DNA of 64,000 nt from Rothia gullae (GTDB lineage Bacteria; Actinomycetota; Actinomycetes; Actinomycetales; Micrococcaceae). Below the pieces are notes generated by a model. That model was not told the origin of the DNA and ran no database searches. It saw only the letters and a program-made list of their open reading frames with translations. Within the stretch, counting starts at the first letter, position 1. Each line of letters opens with the position of its first letter. Where the stretch lies: positions 318,879-382,878 of the forward strand of contig NZ_JANCOC010000001.1 in the NCBI RefSeq assembly GCF_024294905.1. Reading direction: 5' to 3'. A program made the translations under genes and the position numbers. Below are positions 23,858 through 31,747 of this stretch, piece by piece.

Positions 23858-26411
23858 GCCAAATGTCAGAATCTTTGAGCTGCAGACCGCCGAACACGCG
23901 CCCGCCGCTGTTTGTTGCGCGCGGTGCGTCTCGACCGACCAGCACCCCGTGCACCTTCAACTGGGACGCGAACGCCCTGCCCTTGACAGGCTCCAGCCCT
24001 TCCTCGGCACACCAGATGTGGTAGGCCTGGCGTAGGTCGGTGACCGCCACGGTGTAGTGCTTGTTGCCGGGGTAGAGGTCGCAGCGGGCGGCGAGGAACT
24101 GACCGACCGTGTCCTGGCTGGACTTGTAGGCTTCGGTGGCGGCGCGGACTGCCTCGGGCGGCTGCAGTCCGTCACGGAAGTATGCGACTGCGCCTTGGAT
24201 GATCCATGCGAGCACTGCCGCCGCGTCGGCACGCAGCTTCTCCGGTAGGAGCTCGTCGCGTTCTTCGGCGGGGACGGTGTGGACGAACGGGACGAGGTTC
24301 ATGCGCCTCCACACGGACTCGCCGCCGTCTTCAACGGCGGGCTGGTGGTTGCCCATCAGGTGTAGGTGGTGGGTGGGGGTGAACTCGAAGAAGTCCTTGC
24401 TCATGAAGCGGGCGGTGATGCGGTCGCCGCCGGTGAGCATCTTGAGTTTCGCTTCGTCGAGGGTGTCGGTTGCGTTGGTTTCGGAGCCGACGACGAAGCG
24501 TTTGCCGTTGAGGCGTGCGAGTTCGGTGGCGTGTTCTTGGAAGGGTTTCTTCATGAGGAATCCGGCGGGTAGGGTTGCGGCGTAGTCGCCGAGTGCGCCG
24601 GCGATGGCGTCGTAGTAGACGGACTTGCCGTTGCCGCCGGTGCCGTAGGCGAAGGCGAAGACGTGCTCACGCTGCAGACCGGTCGCAGAGTAGCCGGCAA
24701 GCCTCTGCATGTACCCGGTGAGAGCCTGGTCGTGGTTGAAGGTGGTGGCGAGGAACCGCTCCCAGGTGGTGGAGGTGCCTGCGGGTGCCACGGCGGTTTG
24801 TTTGGTGTGCATGTGCCCGGGCGTGTGTGGCATGAGTTCTCCTGTTCTGAGGTTGATGATTCCGGTGGGGGTGTTGAGTTCGTCGAGGTGGGTGTCGAAG
24901 GCGGAGGCGGGGACTGCGATGGTGGGCTGGACTTTGAGGAGTCCGAGTAGGGCGGTGGAGCCTCGGTGGGAGCGGGCGTAGCGGATGAGCGCGTGCGCTT
25001 CCTTGTTGACTCGTGGTGCGCCACCTTCAGGGCCTGGTTCGATGGGTGGCTTGAGGGCGGCTGCGAAGCTCAGCAGCGCGAGCTTGGTGTCGCCGCCAGT
25101 GTCGGGCTGTTCGGTCCAGCGGGTGCCGGTCCAGTGGAAGAAGCGGCCGCGATCCGTGTTGAAGCGGACGTGGTTGCCGAAGAGGGCGGTGAAGGCGCGG
25201 ATGAGCCCGAGTTCGGTCCAGTCGGTAATGGTGGTGGCGCCGTCACTGCTGGTTGTGGGTTCTTCCGTGGTGGTGGTTGCTGTTTCGGGTGCCTGTTCCC
25301 TCACCGCCGGCACCTCTGACGGTGCCTCTGTTGTGGCGGGTGGCGGTGTGGGTGGTGCCGGGTGGCGTGCGGGTAGGATGTCGGAGAGTTTCACGGTGAT
25401 GGGTGCTTTCTCACCAAATCCTGCGGCTGCGAGGGCGCGTGCGGCGGCGGTGTCGTCACCGCCATGGTTGAGCAGTGAGTAGGCGCGGAATTTGGTGATG
25501 GGTTCTTCGATGGGGAAGTTGGGGACGGAGGATGAGAAGACGTAGAGGCGGTCGCGGTCGTCGGCGTGGCCGGTGGATGCGGAGTGCCCGTCGCGGGGGT
25601 TTTTGCCGGGGCGTGTCCAGAACCGTTCACCGCTGGTGAGCGTGGAGTGGAGGGCCCAGCCGTGGGGGGTGAGGATGTCTGCCCAGTCGGTCTGTCGTTC
25701 GTAGTCGTCTCCGGGCTTCAGGCCGCCCTCTGCCGCGCTTTCACCCGTGGGGCGGGTGATGGTGGGTTTGGGGGTGCTAAAGAGCGTTACGGGGGCCTCT
25801 GGGGTTTCGTCGAGGGTGTCGGTGATTGCCTTGTGGAAGGCTGCGCGCTCGGTTTCGGTGATGGTGGGGGCGGTTTCGGGTCCGCCGGCAAGCACCTGCC
25901 AGGGGTTGCCGGTCTTGTGGTGGCTGCCGGGGGTGGGTGCGGCGATGAAGTAGCCGCCTTCGCCGCGGGTTTCGGCGAGGACTTCACCGGCGGCGTTGCG
26001 TGCGAGTTTGGTGTTGCCGGGCACCTTTGCGCCTGCCTCGAGGCGGTAGATCCAGTGGAAGCCGCCGGAGGGTGAGAGTTCGAGCCAGCCGCTGTTGAGG
26101 CGTTCCCAGAGGCGGGCGTGGCCGCGTTCGGTCATGGTGGCGGCAATCTTGGGCAGGTCGGCTGCGGCGCGTCCCTCAATTTCGGTCATCTCAAGACGGT
26201 CACTGGCGGCACCGGTGACGATGGCGATGCCGAGGTTGCGCCGGTTGCCGTCCTTGTACCATTCGGTGACTTCTGCGATGGGGGCGGGGGCGGTCTGGTA
26301 TGCCTTCCAGGGTAGGGCGGGGGCTTTGGTGCCGTCGGGGCGGGTGGGGATGATAGAGAGGCGCTGGTTGCGTAGGTGGAGGGCGGTTTCGAGGGTGACG
26401 GGGGTTCCCAT
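23853..26411 (-). CDS. Primase-helicase (Prim-Pol plus D5-type SF3 helicase)
   Basis: 852 residues. N-terminal bifunctional primase-polymerase domain (about residues 10 to 210, with LETALHLRNQRLSIIPTRPD and later SPSGGFHWIYRLE). A middle Pro/Thr-rich linker (about 350 to 395) leads to a D5-type part and a superfamily 3 helicase with Walker A AYGTGGNGKSV and a downstream FVVGSETNATDTLDEAKLK. Such fusions prime and unwind DNA in phage and plasmid replication. The stop TGA lies in the last iteron copy, which puts the origin next to the replication enzyme. Confidence 0.9.
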   Translation of the reverse strand: MGTPVTLETALHLRNQRLSIIPTRPDGTKAPALPWKAYQTAPAPIAEVTEWYKDGNRRNLGIAIVTGAASDRLEMTEIEGRAAADLPKIAATMTERGHARLWERLNSGWLELSPSGGFHWIYRLEAGAKVPGNTKLARNAAGEVLAETRGEGGYFIAAPTPGSHHKTGNPWQVLAGGPETAPTITETERAAFHKAITDTLDETPEAPVTLFSTPKPTITRPTGESAAEGGLKPGDDYERQTDWADILTPHGWALHSTLTSGERFWTRPGKNPRDGHSASTGHADDRDRLYVFSSSVPNFPIEEPITKFRAYSLLNHGGDDTAAARALAAAGFGEKAPITVKLSDILPARHPAPPTPPPATTEAPSEVPAVREQAPETATTTTEEPTTSSDGATTITDWTELGLIRAFTALFGNHVRFNTDRGRFFHWTGTRWTEQPDTGGDTKLALLSFAAALKPPIEPGPEGGAPRVNKEAHALIRYARSHRGSTALLGLLKVQPTIAVPASAFDTHLDELNTPTGIINLRTGELMPHTPGHMHTKQTAVAPAGTSTTWERFLATTFNHDQALTGYMQRLAGYSATGLQREHVFAFAYGTGGNGKSVYYDAIAGALGDYAATLPAGFLMKKPFQEHATELARLNGKRFVVGSETNATDTLDEAKLKMLTGGDRITARFMSKDFFEFTPTHHLHLMGNHQPAVEDGGESVWRRMNLVPFVHTVPAEERDELLPEKLRADAAAVLAWIIQGAVAYFRDGLQPPEAVRAATEAYKSSQDTVGQFLAARCDLYPGNKHYTVAVTDLRQAYHIWCAEEGLEPVKGRAFASQLKVHGVLVGRDAPRATNSGGRVFGGLQLKDSDIWQ

Positions 26412-26462
26412 GGCGTGTCCTTCAGATGGGTTGGCTGGTCTGGTTTGGCTGGAGGGGTGGGT

Positions 26463-26503
26463 GTGCCCCGCGCGGTTGGTGTGTGGAAGTCCGCGCGGGG
26501 CAC
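26463..26503 (-). terminator. Hairpin between SSB-like and primase genes
   Basis: A 13-base perfect stem, GTGCCCCGCGCGG with its complement, separated by 15 bases. It lies between the end of 26537..27259 and the primase start. No U-run. Possible attenuator or RNA-processing hairpin in the early operon. Confidence 0.55.
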
Positions 26504-26536
26504 TATCGGGTTACCTGTGAAGGTAGATGTGCGTCG

Positions 26537-27259
26537 CTAGTTTGCGGCACGGATGGTGGCCACGGTCTCGGTGGTGACGGGCAGACCGGTCCCGGCGAGG
26601 GTCGCAGCGATCTGCTCATCAGCCTGGCCGGTGCCGATGAGGGCGGTGACTGCCTGGCGTACTGCGTCGGGGACGGCGGGGACCGGTGCCGGGGTTGCAG
26701 GTGCTACAGGCTGAGCTGCCGGGGCGGGTGCAGGCTGTGCCACAGGTGCAGGTGCTACAGGTGCCGCGGGTGCTACAGGCTGTGCGACCGGCTGTGCTGG
26801 TGCCTGGTTGGTGAACATGCCACCAGCCGGTGCCGGAGCCTGGTATGCCGCCGTGTAGACCTTGCGGGGGTTCGCCGGGTTCTTGCTGTTCGGGTCAAAA
26901 CCGGAGAAAGTCACGGTCAGCTGGCCACCAATGTCGATAGTGCCGGCACCCACCTGGTGTACTGCCTGGCGGATGGCGGAGAGGATGGAGCCGGAGCGTC
27001 CGTCCTCAACGACCCAGAGGGTGCGCTTGCCGGTATCGTTAGCGTCCTGCGGGTCACGCTCAGTGGTGTCGAGGGTGACTGCGACCTGCATCTTCGGGCG
27101 GGTGCGTTCCTTGTCCCAGTAGGCAAGCTCATTGGAGCCGTACTCGGTTGCCTGGCGTGCGTCGCTGACCTCGGTGATGGTGCCGGTGTGGGTGTCGCCG
27201 GGGTTGGTGAACTTCCAGGAGTGGGAGGCGCGGGGTGCGAAGAAATCGAAAGCGGACAT
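26537..27259 (-). CDS. Putative single-strand DNA-binding protein
   Basis: 240 residues. N-terminal half is an OB-fold-like domain (WKFTNPGDTHTGTITEVSDA, QVAVTLDTTE, GGQLTVTFSGFDPNSKNP). A low-complexity Ala/Pro/Val/Gln linker follows and a short helical C-terminus that resembles a UBA-like three-helix end (ADEQIAATLAGTGLPVTTET). Located between a recombination nuclease and the primase-helicase. GAAAGGAAAACCATA precedes the ATG. Function is inferred from context and domain style. Confidence 0.6.
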   Translation of the reverse strand: MSAFDFFAPRASHSWKFTNPGDTHTGTITEVSDARQATEYGSNELAYWDKERTRPKMQVAVTLDTTERDPQDANDTGKRTLWVVEDGRSGSILSAIRQAVHQVGAGTIDIGGQLTVTFSGFDPNSKNPANPRKVYTAAYQAPAPAGGMFTNQAPAQPVAQPVAPAAPVAPAPVAQPAPAPAAQPVAPATPAPVPAVPDAVRQAVTALIGTGQADEQIAATLAGTGLPVTTETVATIRAAN

Positions 27260-27300
27260 TATGGTTTTCCTTTCAAAAGGGGGTTGATAAAAAATGGGGG

Positions 27301-28047
27301 TTAGATGGTCGCCTGCTGTGCGGCCTTATCGGCAGGGCACCAGGGGCAGAACCGCTCATTGCACAGCGGGTACATCGCCAGCGTCGCGTCCTTGCCGATT
27401 GCGTCGATGAGGCTGACCAGCTGGTTTGCCTTAGCGAGCGCAGCTTCTGCAATCTCGGGCTGGTAGGGTTCCCACCAGAAGTAGGCGTCGCCAAGTTCAC
27501 CGTCACGGGGTAGGAACGCGATCATGACCTGGGCGACTTCGTAGCCGGCGTTGACCCAGCCGGTGCCGTACAGGTGCGCCTGTACCCGGTACTGGTTGGA
27601 TGGGCCGGAAGCCTTATATTTTTTGAGCATCGCCGGGCCGACGAATTTCCAGTCAATGACAGTGCGGTCGTTGATGCTGAACAGGTCGCTTGAGCCGGTG
27701 ATGTCTACGCCGCCAATCTGCCCGACAGTGACGCGGTTCTCGACGAGGTACCCTTCGTTCTTGTGGGCGCCGAACCATTCCTCCATTTGGGTGTGGCAGG
27801 CGGTGCCGACGGTGGGTTTCCAGGCGATGCCGCGGTCGGGTTCGGTGTCTCCGGCGAGCTTGTGGATGAGACGGCGGGTGCAGTCCATGCCGATCTCGGA
27901 GGGGCCGATGCGCTTCTGGAGGCTGCGGGGATGAGCGGTGATGGAGTCAGTAATAACGTTCATGATGCCTGCGACGGTGATGTCGGCGGTGTAGGCTTCT
28001 GTCTGCCCTGCCCCTGCTGGGGGTTTGGCGATGGTGGGGGTGACCAA
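27301..28047 (-). CDS. Cas4/RecB-like PD-(D/E)XK exonuclease
   Basis: 248 residues. Nuclease motifs: an RIGPSEIGMDCTRRLIHKL start, GSSDLFSIN and TVIDWKFVGP (D...DxK), then QYRVQAHLYG. A C-terminal cysteine set, CNERFCPWCPA, together with the N-terminal cysteine could hold an iron-sulfur cluster as in Cas4/AddB-like enzymes. Such enzymes resect DNA ends for phage recombination. No cas genes are near, so this is a phage recombination nuclease. Confidence 0.82.
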   Translation of the reverse strand: MVTPTIAKPPAGAGQTEAYTADITVAGIMNVITDSITAHPRSLQKRIGPSEIGMDCTRRLIHKLAGDTEPDRGIAWKPTVGTACHTQMEEWFGAHKNEGYLVENRVTVGQIGGVDITGSSDLFSINDRTVIDWKFVGPAMLKKYKASGPSNQYRVQAHLYGTGWVNAGYEVAQVMIAFLPRDGELGDAYFWWEPYQPEIAEAALAKANQLVSLIDAIGKDATLAMYPLCNERFCPWCPADKAAQQATI

Positions 28048-28075
28048 CGTGCGTGTCCTTCCTAGTGGGTGGTGG

Positions 28076-28825
28076 TTAGCGGATGGTGAGGCGTGCGGTG
28101 GAGTCTTCGGCGAACTGGTCCTTCAGCGCCGGGGCGAGGGTTTTCAGGTCGACCTTGTGGATGACCCGGTAGAACTGCGGGAACGCCTCGGGGCTGTAGG
28201 TTGCGGCGAACTGGGCCTCGTTGAATCGGCGGGGGTGGGAGACGGTGAGGGTTGCGTCGCCGCAGGTGTACTTGCCGTTCGGCAGGGCCTTCAGCTGCTC
28301 TTCGATTCGGGCGGCTTCTTCCTTCAGGGCGGCGATGTCGGCCTGGATGTTGACGAGTTCGAGGGCGAGTGCCTTCAGCTGCTCGTCGGTGATGGTTGCG
28401 CCGGTGAGGGTGGTGTGGGTGGTCATTTCGTTACCTTTCTTGGGGGTGGGGTTGAGGCGGTTGCAGCGGGCGGTGAGCCAGCCGGTGAGCGTCTCGTGGT
28501 TGTGGACGTCACGCGCTGTGGTGAGCGTGGTGACGGGTACTGGGGGTGCCGCCATCGCCTTCGTGGTCATGAAGGGAATCCAGGGCTCCCTACCTTCTGC
28601 TTTTGCACGCCTCTGTTCGCGTTTGATGCAGGTTTTGCAGTCGGGGTTGGTTTGGTGGGCGGGTTGCCCGCAGGCGGCGCAGACGTTTTTGCGGGGTGTG
28701 GGGATGCCTCGGGGGTCTCCTGCCCTGCACCAGCGGGCGTGCCTGTTGCCGCAGGCTGCGCAGTTGGGGTTGCGTTCTAGCGCGTCCTGCCCGCATGCCC
28801 CGCAGAGCTTCTTGACAGCCATGGG
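28076..28825 (-). CDS. Zinc-knuckle protein fused to, or followed in frame by, a phage coiled-coil protein
   Basis: One open frame of 249 residues. The N-terminal part has three CxxC pairs typical of small zinc ribbons (CGACG, CAACG, CAACG, CKTC) and a basic segment. At 28426 an internal ATG follows AAAGGTAACGAA, a good ribosome binding site, so a separate 116-residue protein is likely. That part has a coiled coil (LALELVNIQADIAALKEEAA) and a beta C-terminus (DLKTLAPALKDQFAEDSTAR). Either one protein, two, or both are made. Function unknown. Confidence 0.6.
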   Translation of the reverse strand, partial: PMAVKKLCGACGQDALERNPNCAACGNRHARWCRAGDPRGIPTPRKNVCAACGQPAHQTNPDCKTCIKREQRRAKAEGREPWIPFMTTKAMAAPPVPVTTLTTARDVHNHETLTGWLTARCNRLNPTPKKGNEMTTHTTLTGATITDEQLKALALELVNIQADIAALKEEAARIEEQLKALPNGKYTCGDATLTVSHPRRFNEAQFAATYSPEAFPQFYRVIHKVDLKTLAPALKDQFAEDSTARLTIR

Positions 28826-28827
28826 GT

Positions 28828-29067
28828 TTACCGCCTCTTGAGGGCGATGAGGCTGGCGGTTGCGGCGAGCACGGACAGGGCGAGCGCTGCGTTCGCCTTG
28901 GCGTCGAGTGCCTCGTTGGCTTCGTTGAGTGCGTTGACAGCGATGGTGAGGCGTTTCGCCTGGGTTCGCCATTCTGCGACGTCCTGGCGGGTGGTGCGGT
29001 GTAGTTCTTGGTGGCGTTCGCGGGCTTCGAAGATGCGGTTCTCAACGCCGGAGAAGATGGTGGGCAT
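28828..29067 (-). CDS. Small helical protein with C-terminal membrane segment
   Basis: 79 residues from the ATG at 29067 with GGAAGAAATAAAC upstream. Coiled-coil N-terminal half (FEARERHQELHRTTRQDVAE) and one membrane helix at the C-terminus (ALALSVLAATASLIAL) followed by KRR, giving a probable cytoplasm-side charge. Function unknown. One of several small membrane proteins in this early operon. Confidence 0.6.
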   Translation of the reverse strand: MPTIFSGVENRIFEARERHQELHRTTRQDVAEWRTQAKRLTIAVNALNEANEALDAKANAALALSVLAATASLIALKRR

Positions 29068-29069
29068 GT

Positions 29070-29408
29070 TTATTTCTTCCTTCCTTCGTAGGGGTTGTTC
29101 CAATCGATGCTGGAGCGCTTCAAGCGGGGCGGGGTGAGCTGTTCCTCGTTGGGAATGATGTGCCGGTACTCGCGCTTTGCACGGAGCGCTTTTTCTGCCT
29201 GGCAGAGTGCATGGTCGAGAGTGGAGCGGGTGAAGCAGAACCCGGTGTCTTTGCTCCAGGCGGCGGGGTTGAGTGTGCGCCGGTAGACGCGGTTGGTGAT
29301 GGTGAGCGGTTTGACGCCAAGGAATACGGCGGCTTCAGCCGCGCTATAGAGGGGCTTCTCCCCATCCCAGTCGCCCGGGTGCGGGAGGCTATCTGCGATA
29401 TGTCCCAT
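29070..29408 (-). CDS. Helix-turn-helix DNA-binding protein, excisionase-like
   Basis: 112 residues from the ATG at 29408, after CAGGAGACACCC. The segment KPLYSAAEAAVFLGVKPLTI followed by TNRVYRRTL is a MerR/Xis-type winged HTH. A basic C-terminal tail (RLKRSSIDWNNPYEGRKK). Overlaps the end of the preceding gene by 20 bases. May act as a regulator or directionality factor, though the integrase is far away and on the other strand. Confidence 0.6.
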   Translation of the reverse strand: MGHIADSLPHPGDWDGEKPLYSAAEAAVFLGVKPLTITNRVYRRTLNPAAWSKDTGFCFTRSTLDHALCQAEKALRAKREYRHIIPNEEQLTPPRLKRSSIDWNNPYEGRKK

Positions 29409-29601
29409 GGGTGTCTCCTGTGGTGTGGTTGTGGATGAATGAGCCGATGAGGATTGCGGCGGCTGCGGGGATGAGTGCGGCGGCGAAGATGATGGCGCGG
29501 AGGGCGATGTCTTCCTGTGCGGTGCCGATACCTGTGATGAGGATGGACGCGGCGACGCATGCCCAGGTGAGGGCGCGTGCGGTGCGGATAGTGCGTTCCA
29601 T
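29389..29601 (-). CDS. Small membrane protein, two transmembrane segments
   Basis: 70 residues with AAGGAACCACCA before the ATG. Two hydrophobic helices: ALTWACVAASILITGIGTA and AIIFAAALIPAAAAILIGSF, then a polar His/Thr tail. Function unknown; size and shape would suit a phage membrane accessory or superinfection protein. Overlapped at its end by the HTH gene. Confidence 0.6.
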   Translation of the reverse strand: MERTIRTARALTWACVAASILITGIGTAQEDIALRAIIFAAALIPAAAAILIGSFIHNHTTGDTHGTYRR

Positions 29602-29611
29602 TGGTGGTTCC

Positions 29612-30142
29612 TTACGAGACGATGAGGAAAGCGAAGATGGTGATGGCGGTGATTGCCCAGACCCCGACGGTGATCCATGCGAGTTGGATGAGTCGCTTGT
29701 TGGTTTCGTTGAGCTCTTCGCGCAGGATGTCGGTTTCCTGCTGGAGAGCGTCCGCGCGGCCGTTCACATTGTTGGTGTAGGCGATGAGCTGGGCGATTGC
29801 TTCTTGGTGTTCCTTCTGCACGCTGTTAGTCAGCTTGTTGATGGTCACCTGATTGGCGTTGATGAGCATCTGTCGCCTAGTGACCCCTTTGAGGATCGTG
29901 ACCGCGTGTTCAACCGCTGCTACCTTGCCTTTGGTTTCGATGACGTTCTGCCGGGTTTGTTCGTTCTGCCCTTCGAAGCGGGCGGTCCAGACGACGAGCT
30001 TGTTACAGATGTCACAGGTCTCTCCCTGTAGGGCGGCGATGGAGTTGTTGATGCTGGCGATGTCGTCGATGATGCCTTGGATTGCGGTGTGGCGGTGGTG
30101 GCGGCCTGCTGCGCGGTCACGCTTAGTCTTGGGGTTGGTCAT
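29612..30142 (-). CDS. Coiled-coil protein with C-terminal membrane anchor
   Basis: 176 residues. Basic N-terminus (NPKTKRDRAAGRHHRHTAI), a long coiled coil over about residues 25 to 140 including a CDIC pair, and a hydrophobic C-terminal segment (LAWITVGVWAITAITIFAFL) that probably anchors it in the membrane. The coiled coil could form a rod on the inner side of the membrane. Function unknown. AGGAAGGACGACACACC precedes the ATG. Confidence 0.6.
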   Translation of the reverse strand: MTNPKTKRDRAAGRHHRHTAIQGIIDDIASINNSIAALQGETCDICNKLVVWTARFEGQNEQTRQNVIETKGKVAAVEHAVTILKGVTRRQMLINANQVTINKLTNSVQKEHQEAIAQLIAYTNNVNGRADALQQETDILREELNETNKRLIQLAWITVGVWAITAITIFAFLIVS

Positions 30143-30180
30143 GGTGTGTCGTCCTTCCTGACTGGTGTGGGGTGGGCGGT

Positions 30181-30193
30181 TAGGATTGTGGGT
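30181..30193 (+). promoter_or_regulatory. Candidate lysogenic promoter for the rightward membrane-protein gene
   Basis: A TAGGAT -10 box ends seven bases before the ATG at 30194, with CTGACT at about -35 (spacer 17, 30158..30163). With this spacing the transcript would begin at or next to the start codon. The same -10 to ATG distance is seen at the repressor gene at 31761. Confidence 0.4.
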
Positions 30194-30715
30194 ATGGATA
30201 TCTCAACTCTTTTTTCTGGCGGTTCAGCGATTGCGGCTATCGTCTCTGTCTTTTTCGCGATTGTTTCCTGGTATCAGTCCCTTGGCTCGAAGAAAGCGAA
30301 GGCTAAGGCTGAGGAGGCACACAGGGCGGCGTTAGAGATGCGTGATGCCGCGGTTCGTGCTGCTGCGGCTGCGGAGGAGCGTGCCCGGCAGATGGAACAA
30401 ATCGTTGCTGAAGAGCAGAAGCAGTCCGAGTCTCAGGCCAAGATTGAGTCTCACCTGTGGAGGCCCACATTTGAGCTGACTTGGACCAGGGGCGACACCT
30501 TTCTGCTGCGCAACGTCACTGGTGAATCCGTCGAGGTGGTTGAGGTGGCGAATCTGGATGATTTCGTCCGCTGCGAGCAGGTTCAGCAGGTGTTCCGCCC
30601 CGGCGAGTCGCTGCGCATCTTCATGCTGGGTGCTTCCGGTAAGCCGTTGCCGTCGAACCTAGAGCTTCGAATCCGTGGGGTCGATGAGGTTATCCCCGTC
30701 CCGATTCGCCGATAG
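30194..30715 (+). CDS. Membrane-anchored coiled-coil protein on the opposite strand (moron-like)
   Basis: 173 residues from the ATG at 30194; the longer frame upstream overlaps 29612..30142. The N-terminus has one membrane helix (GGSAIAAIVSVFFAIVSWYQ), followed by a long charged coiled coil of K/A/E/R (AKAKAEEAHRAALEMRDAAV) and a C-terminal beta domain (ELTWTRGDTFLLRNVTGESV). It is the only rightward gene inside the leftward early block and its 3' end overlaps the convergent gene 30659..30856. Such lone reversed genes in prophages are often expressed in the lysogen and may block other phages; that is inference. Confidence 0.65.
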   Translation: MDISTLFSGGSAIAAIVSVFFAIVSWYQSLGSKKAKAKAEEAHRAALEMRDAAVRAAAAAEERARQMEQIVAEEQKQSESQAKIESHLWRPTFELTWTRGDTFLLRNVTGESVEVVEVANLDDFVRCEQVQQVFRPGESLRIFMLGASGKPLPSNLELRIRGVDEVIPVPIRR

Positions 30716-30856
30716 CTCGCGCTCCTTTTCTTCCTTCTTTTCTTCCCAGGCATCTTTAGTTACCAAGAGGCAGAAGAGTCCGGAGATGAAGGCTGCGGTA
30801 ACGCTGGCGCCGAAGCAGACGGCGTTGAATACGAGTTTGAACTGGTCGGGTTCCAT
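30659..30856 (-). CDS. Small single-pass membrane protein
   Basis: 65 residues, ATG after AGGAAGGAAAACACTA. One membrane helix (LVFNAVCFGASVTAAFISGL) then a highly charged tail (KDAWEEKKEEKERELSANRD). Overlaps the convergent gene 30194..30715 by 57 bases at its 3' end. Function unknown. Confidence 0.55.
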   Translation of the reverse strand: MEPDQFKLVFNAVCFGASVTAAFISGLFCLLVTKDAWEEKKEEKERELSANRDGDNLIDPTDSKL

Positions 30857-30883
30857 TAGTGTTTTCCTTCCTGGGTGGTGCGG

Positions 30884-31156
30884 TTATTTTTGCTTCAATT
30901 GGTCGAGTAACTTACGAACCTTTTCCTCCCTCTTCTTTTCCGCCTCTTCTTCCTCCTCTGGGGAGAGGGGTAGAAGGAGCCCTTGGATGGTGAATTCTTT
31001 GACGTCGATGCGGTTGTCGTAGGTGATAGCCACTTCGACGTTGCTGAGTTTCATCCCCGCGGCAATCTGCCGGATCAGGCGGAGGGTTCTTTCTCCGATT
31101 TCTTGGAGCATGTTGTTCTCTTCGGATGAGAAGAGAGGCTCTTCATGCGGGTTCAT
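30884..31156 (-). CDS. Small acidic phage protein, unknown
   Basis: 90 residues, ATG after AAGGAGCCAGTA. Highly charged helical C-terminus (PEEEEEAEKKREEKVRKLLD) and a short beta part (VEVAITYDNRIDVKEFTIQG). Early-operon location right after the excisionase-like gene. Function unknown. Confidence 0.6.
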   Translation of the reverse strand: MNPHEEPLFSSEENNMLQEIGERTLRLIRQIAAGMKLSNVEVAITYDNRIDVKEFTIQGLLLPLSPEEEEEAEKKREEKVRKLLDQLKQK

Positions 31157-31166
31157 TACTGGCTCC

Positions 31167-31388
31167 TTAGTTGTTGGTGTGAGTGACAGGCAGCTTGCTC
31201 AGCCAGGCGGTGACGGCGGTTGAGGTGTAGTAGACGCGGCCTCCGCGCTGTCCCGTGGTGGTTCGGATGAATTCGGGTCCGGTGCGTGCCGTTCGCCAAT
31301 CGGCGAGGGTCGTGGCAGAAACGCCGAGAGCCTCGGCAAGTTCATCGGGCGACCAGATGGTTAGTCCCTCGTGAGGGATGGTTAGCAT
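31167..31388 (-). CDS. HTH protein, excisionase/MerR-like
   Basis: 73 residues. The HTH region ELAEALGVSATTLADWRTAR followed by a wing (RTTTGQRGGRVYYTSTAVTA) fits Xis-type winged-helix proteins that bend DNA in excision, or a small early regulator. It is the second gene of the leftward early operon. An 18-base palindromic operator lies just upstream (31408..31425). Confidence 0.72.
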   Translation of the reverse strand: MLTIPHEGLTIWSPDELAEALGVSATTLADWRTARTGPEFIRTTTGQRGGRVYYTSTAVTAWLSKLPVTHTNN

Positions 31389-31407
31389 TTTGTGTCCTTT
31401 CTATGGA

Positions 31408-31425
31408 TGAGTCTAATTAGACTCA
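31408..31425. promoter_or_regulatory. Operator 1, perfect 18-base palindrome
   Basis: TGAGTCTAATTAGACTCA. It lies between the Cro-like gene and the excisionase-like gene. A related site with three mismatches is at 31693..31710. Both are followed by TAAAAATTTT nearby, so the local context seems duplicated. Confidence 0.8.
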
Positions 31426-31439
31426 CATGGGTAAAAATT

Positions 31440-31664
31440 TTAGGGCGTGGTCTCACCCCGCAGGAGTCTATGGGCGGGGACTCCTAGCCAGTCGGAGATT
31501 TTGGCGAGCTCGGATAGTCGCAGGTCTGCCTTGCCTCGCAGGGCATGACTGACGTATTTTTGCGATTTTCCTAGCTTTTCGGAGAGCTCCGCTTGGGTTT
31601 TTCCCTGCCCACGCATGGCGTATCCGATGGCCGCGAGCGCCTTGTCTGTCTCGGTCATGCGCAC
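31440..31664 (-). CDS. Cro-like XRE-family repressor
   Basis: 74 residues with GAAAGGAGGTGCGC before the ATG. The HTH is KTQAELSEKLGKSQKYVSHA followed by LRGKADLRLSELAKISDWLG, a typical small XRE fold. First gene of the leftward early operon and divergent from the repressor at 31761. Flanked on both sides by copies of the operator, so it and its opponent probably share target sites as Cro and CI do. Confidence 0.8.
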   Translation of the reverse strand: MRMTETDKALAAIGYAMRGQGKTQAELSEKLGKSQKYVSHALRGKADLRLSELAKISDWLGVPAHRLLRGETTP

Positions 31665-31692
31665 CTCCTTTCCTGTGGTGATATGCCTAGTA

Positions 31693-31710
31693 TGACCCCA
31701 ATTAGACTCA
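31693..31710 (-). promoter_or_regulatory. Early leftward promoter with operator 2 in its spacer
   Basis: On the minus strand TTGATT, 17 bases, CATACT. The operator-like sequence TGAGTCTAATTGGGGTCA spans most of the spacer and reaches into the -10, matching operator 1 at 15 of 18 positions. A repressor bound here would block the promoter of the Cro-like gene directly. The -35 lies at about 31712..31717. Confidence 0.6.
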
Positions 31711-31747
31711 AAATCAAGTTTTTATGGTAAAAATTTTTTCCTAGAGG

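Noticed and set aside
26426..27304. Open frame opposite the SSB-like gene
   Set aside because: It is antisense to a better-supported gene and has no ribosome binding site or sensible protein style.
27301..28047. Cas4-like protein as part of a CRISPR system
   Set aside because: It lies in a phage replication operon with no other cas gene or array; phage recombination nucleases share this fold.
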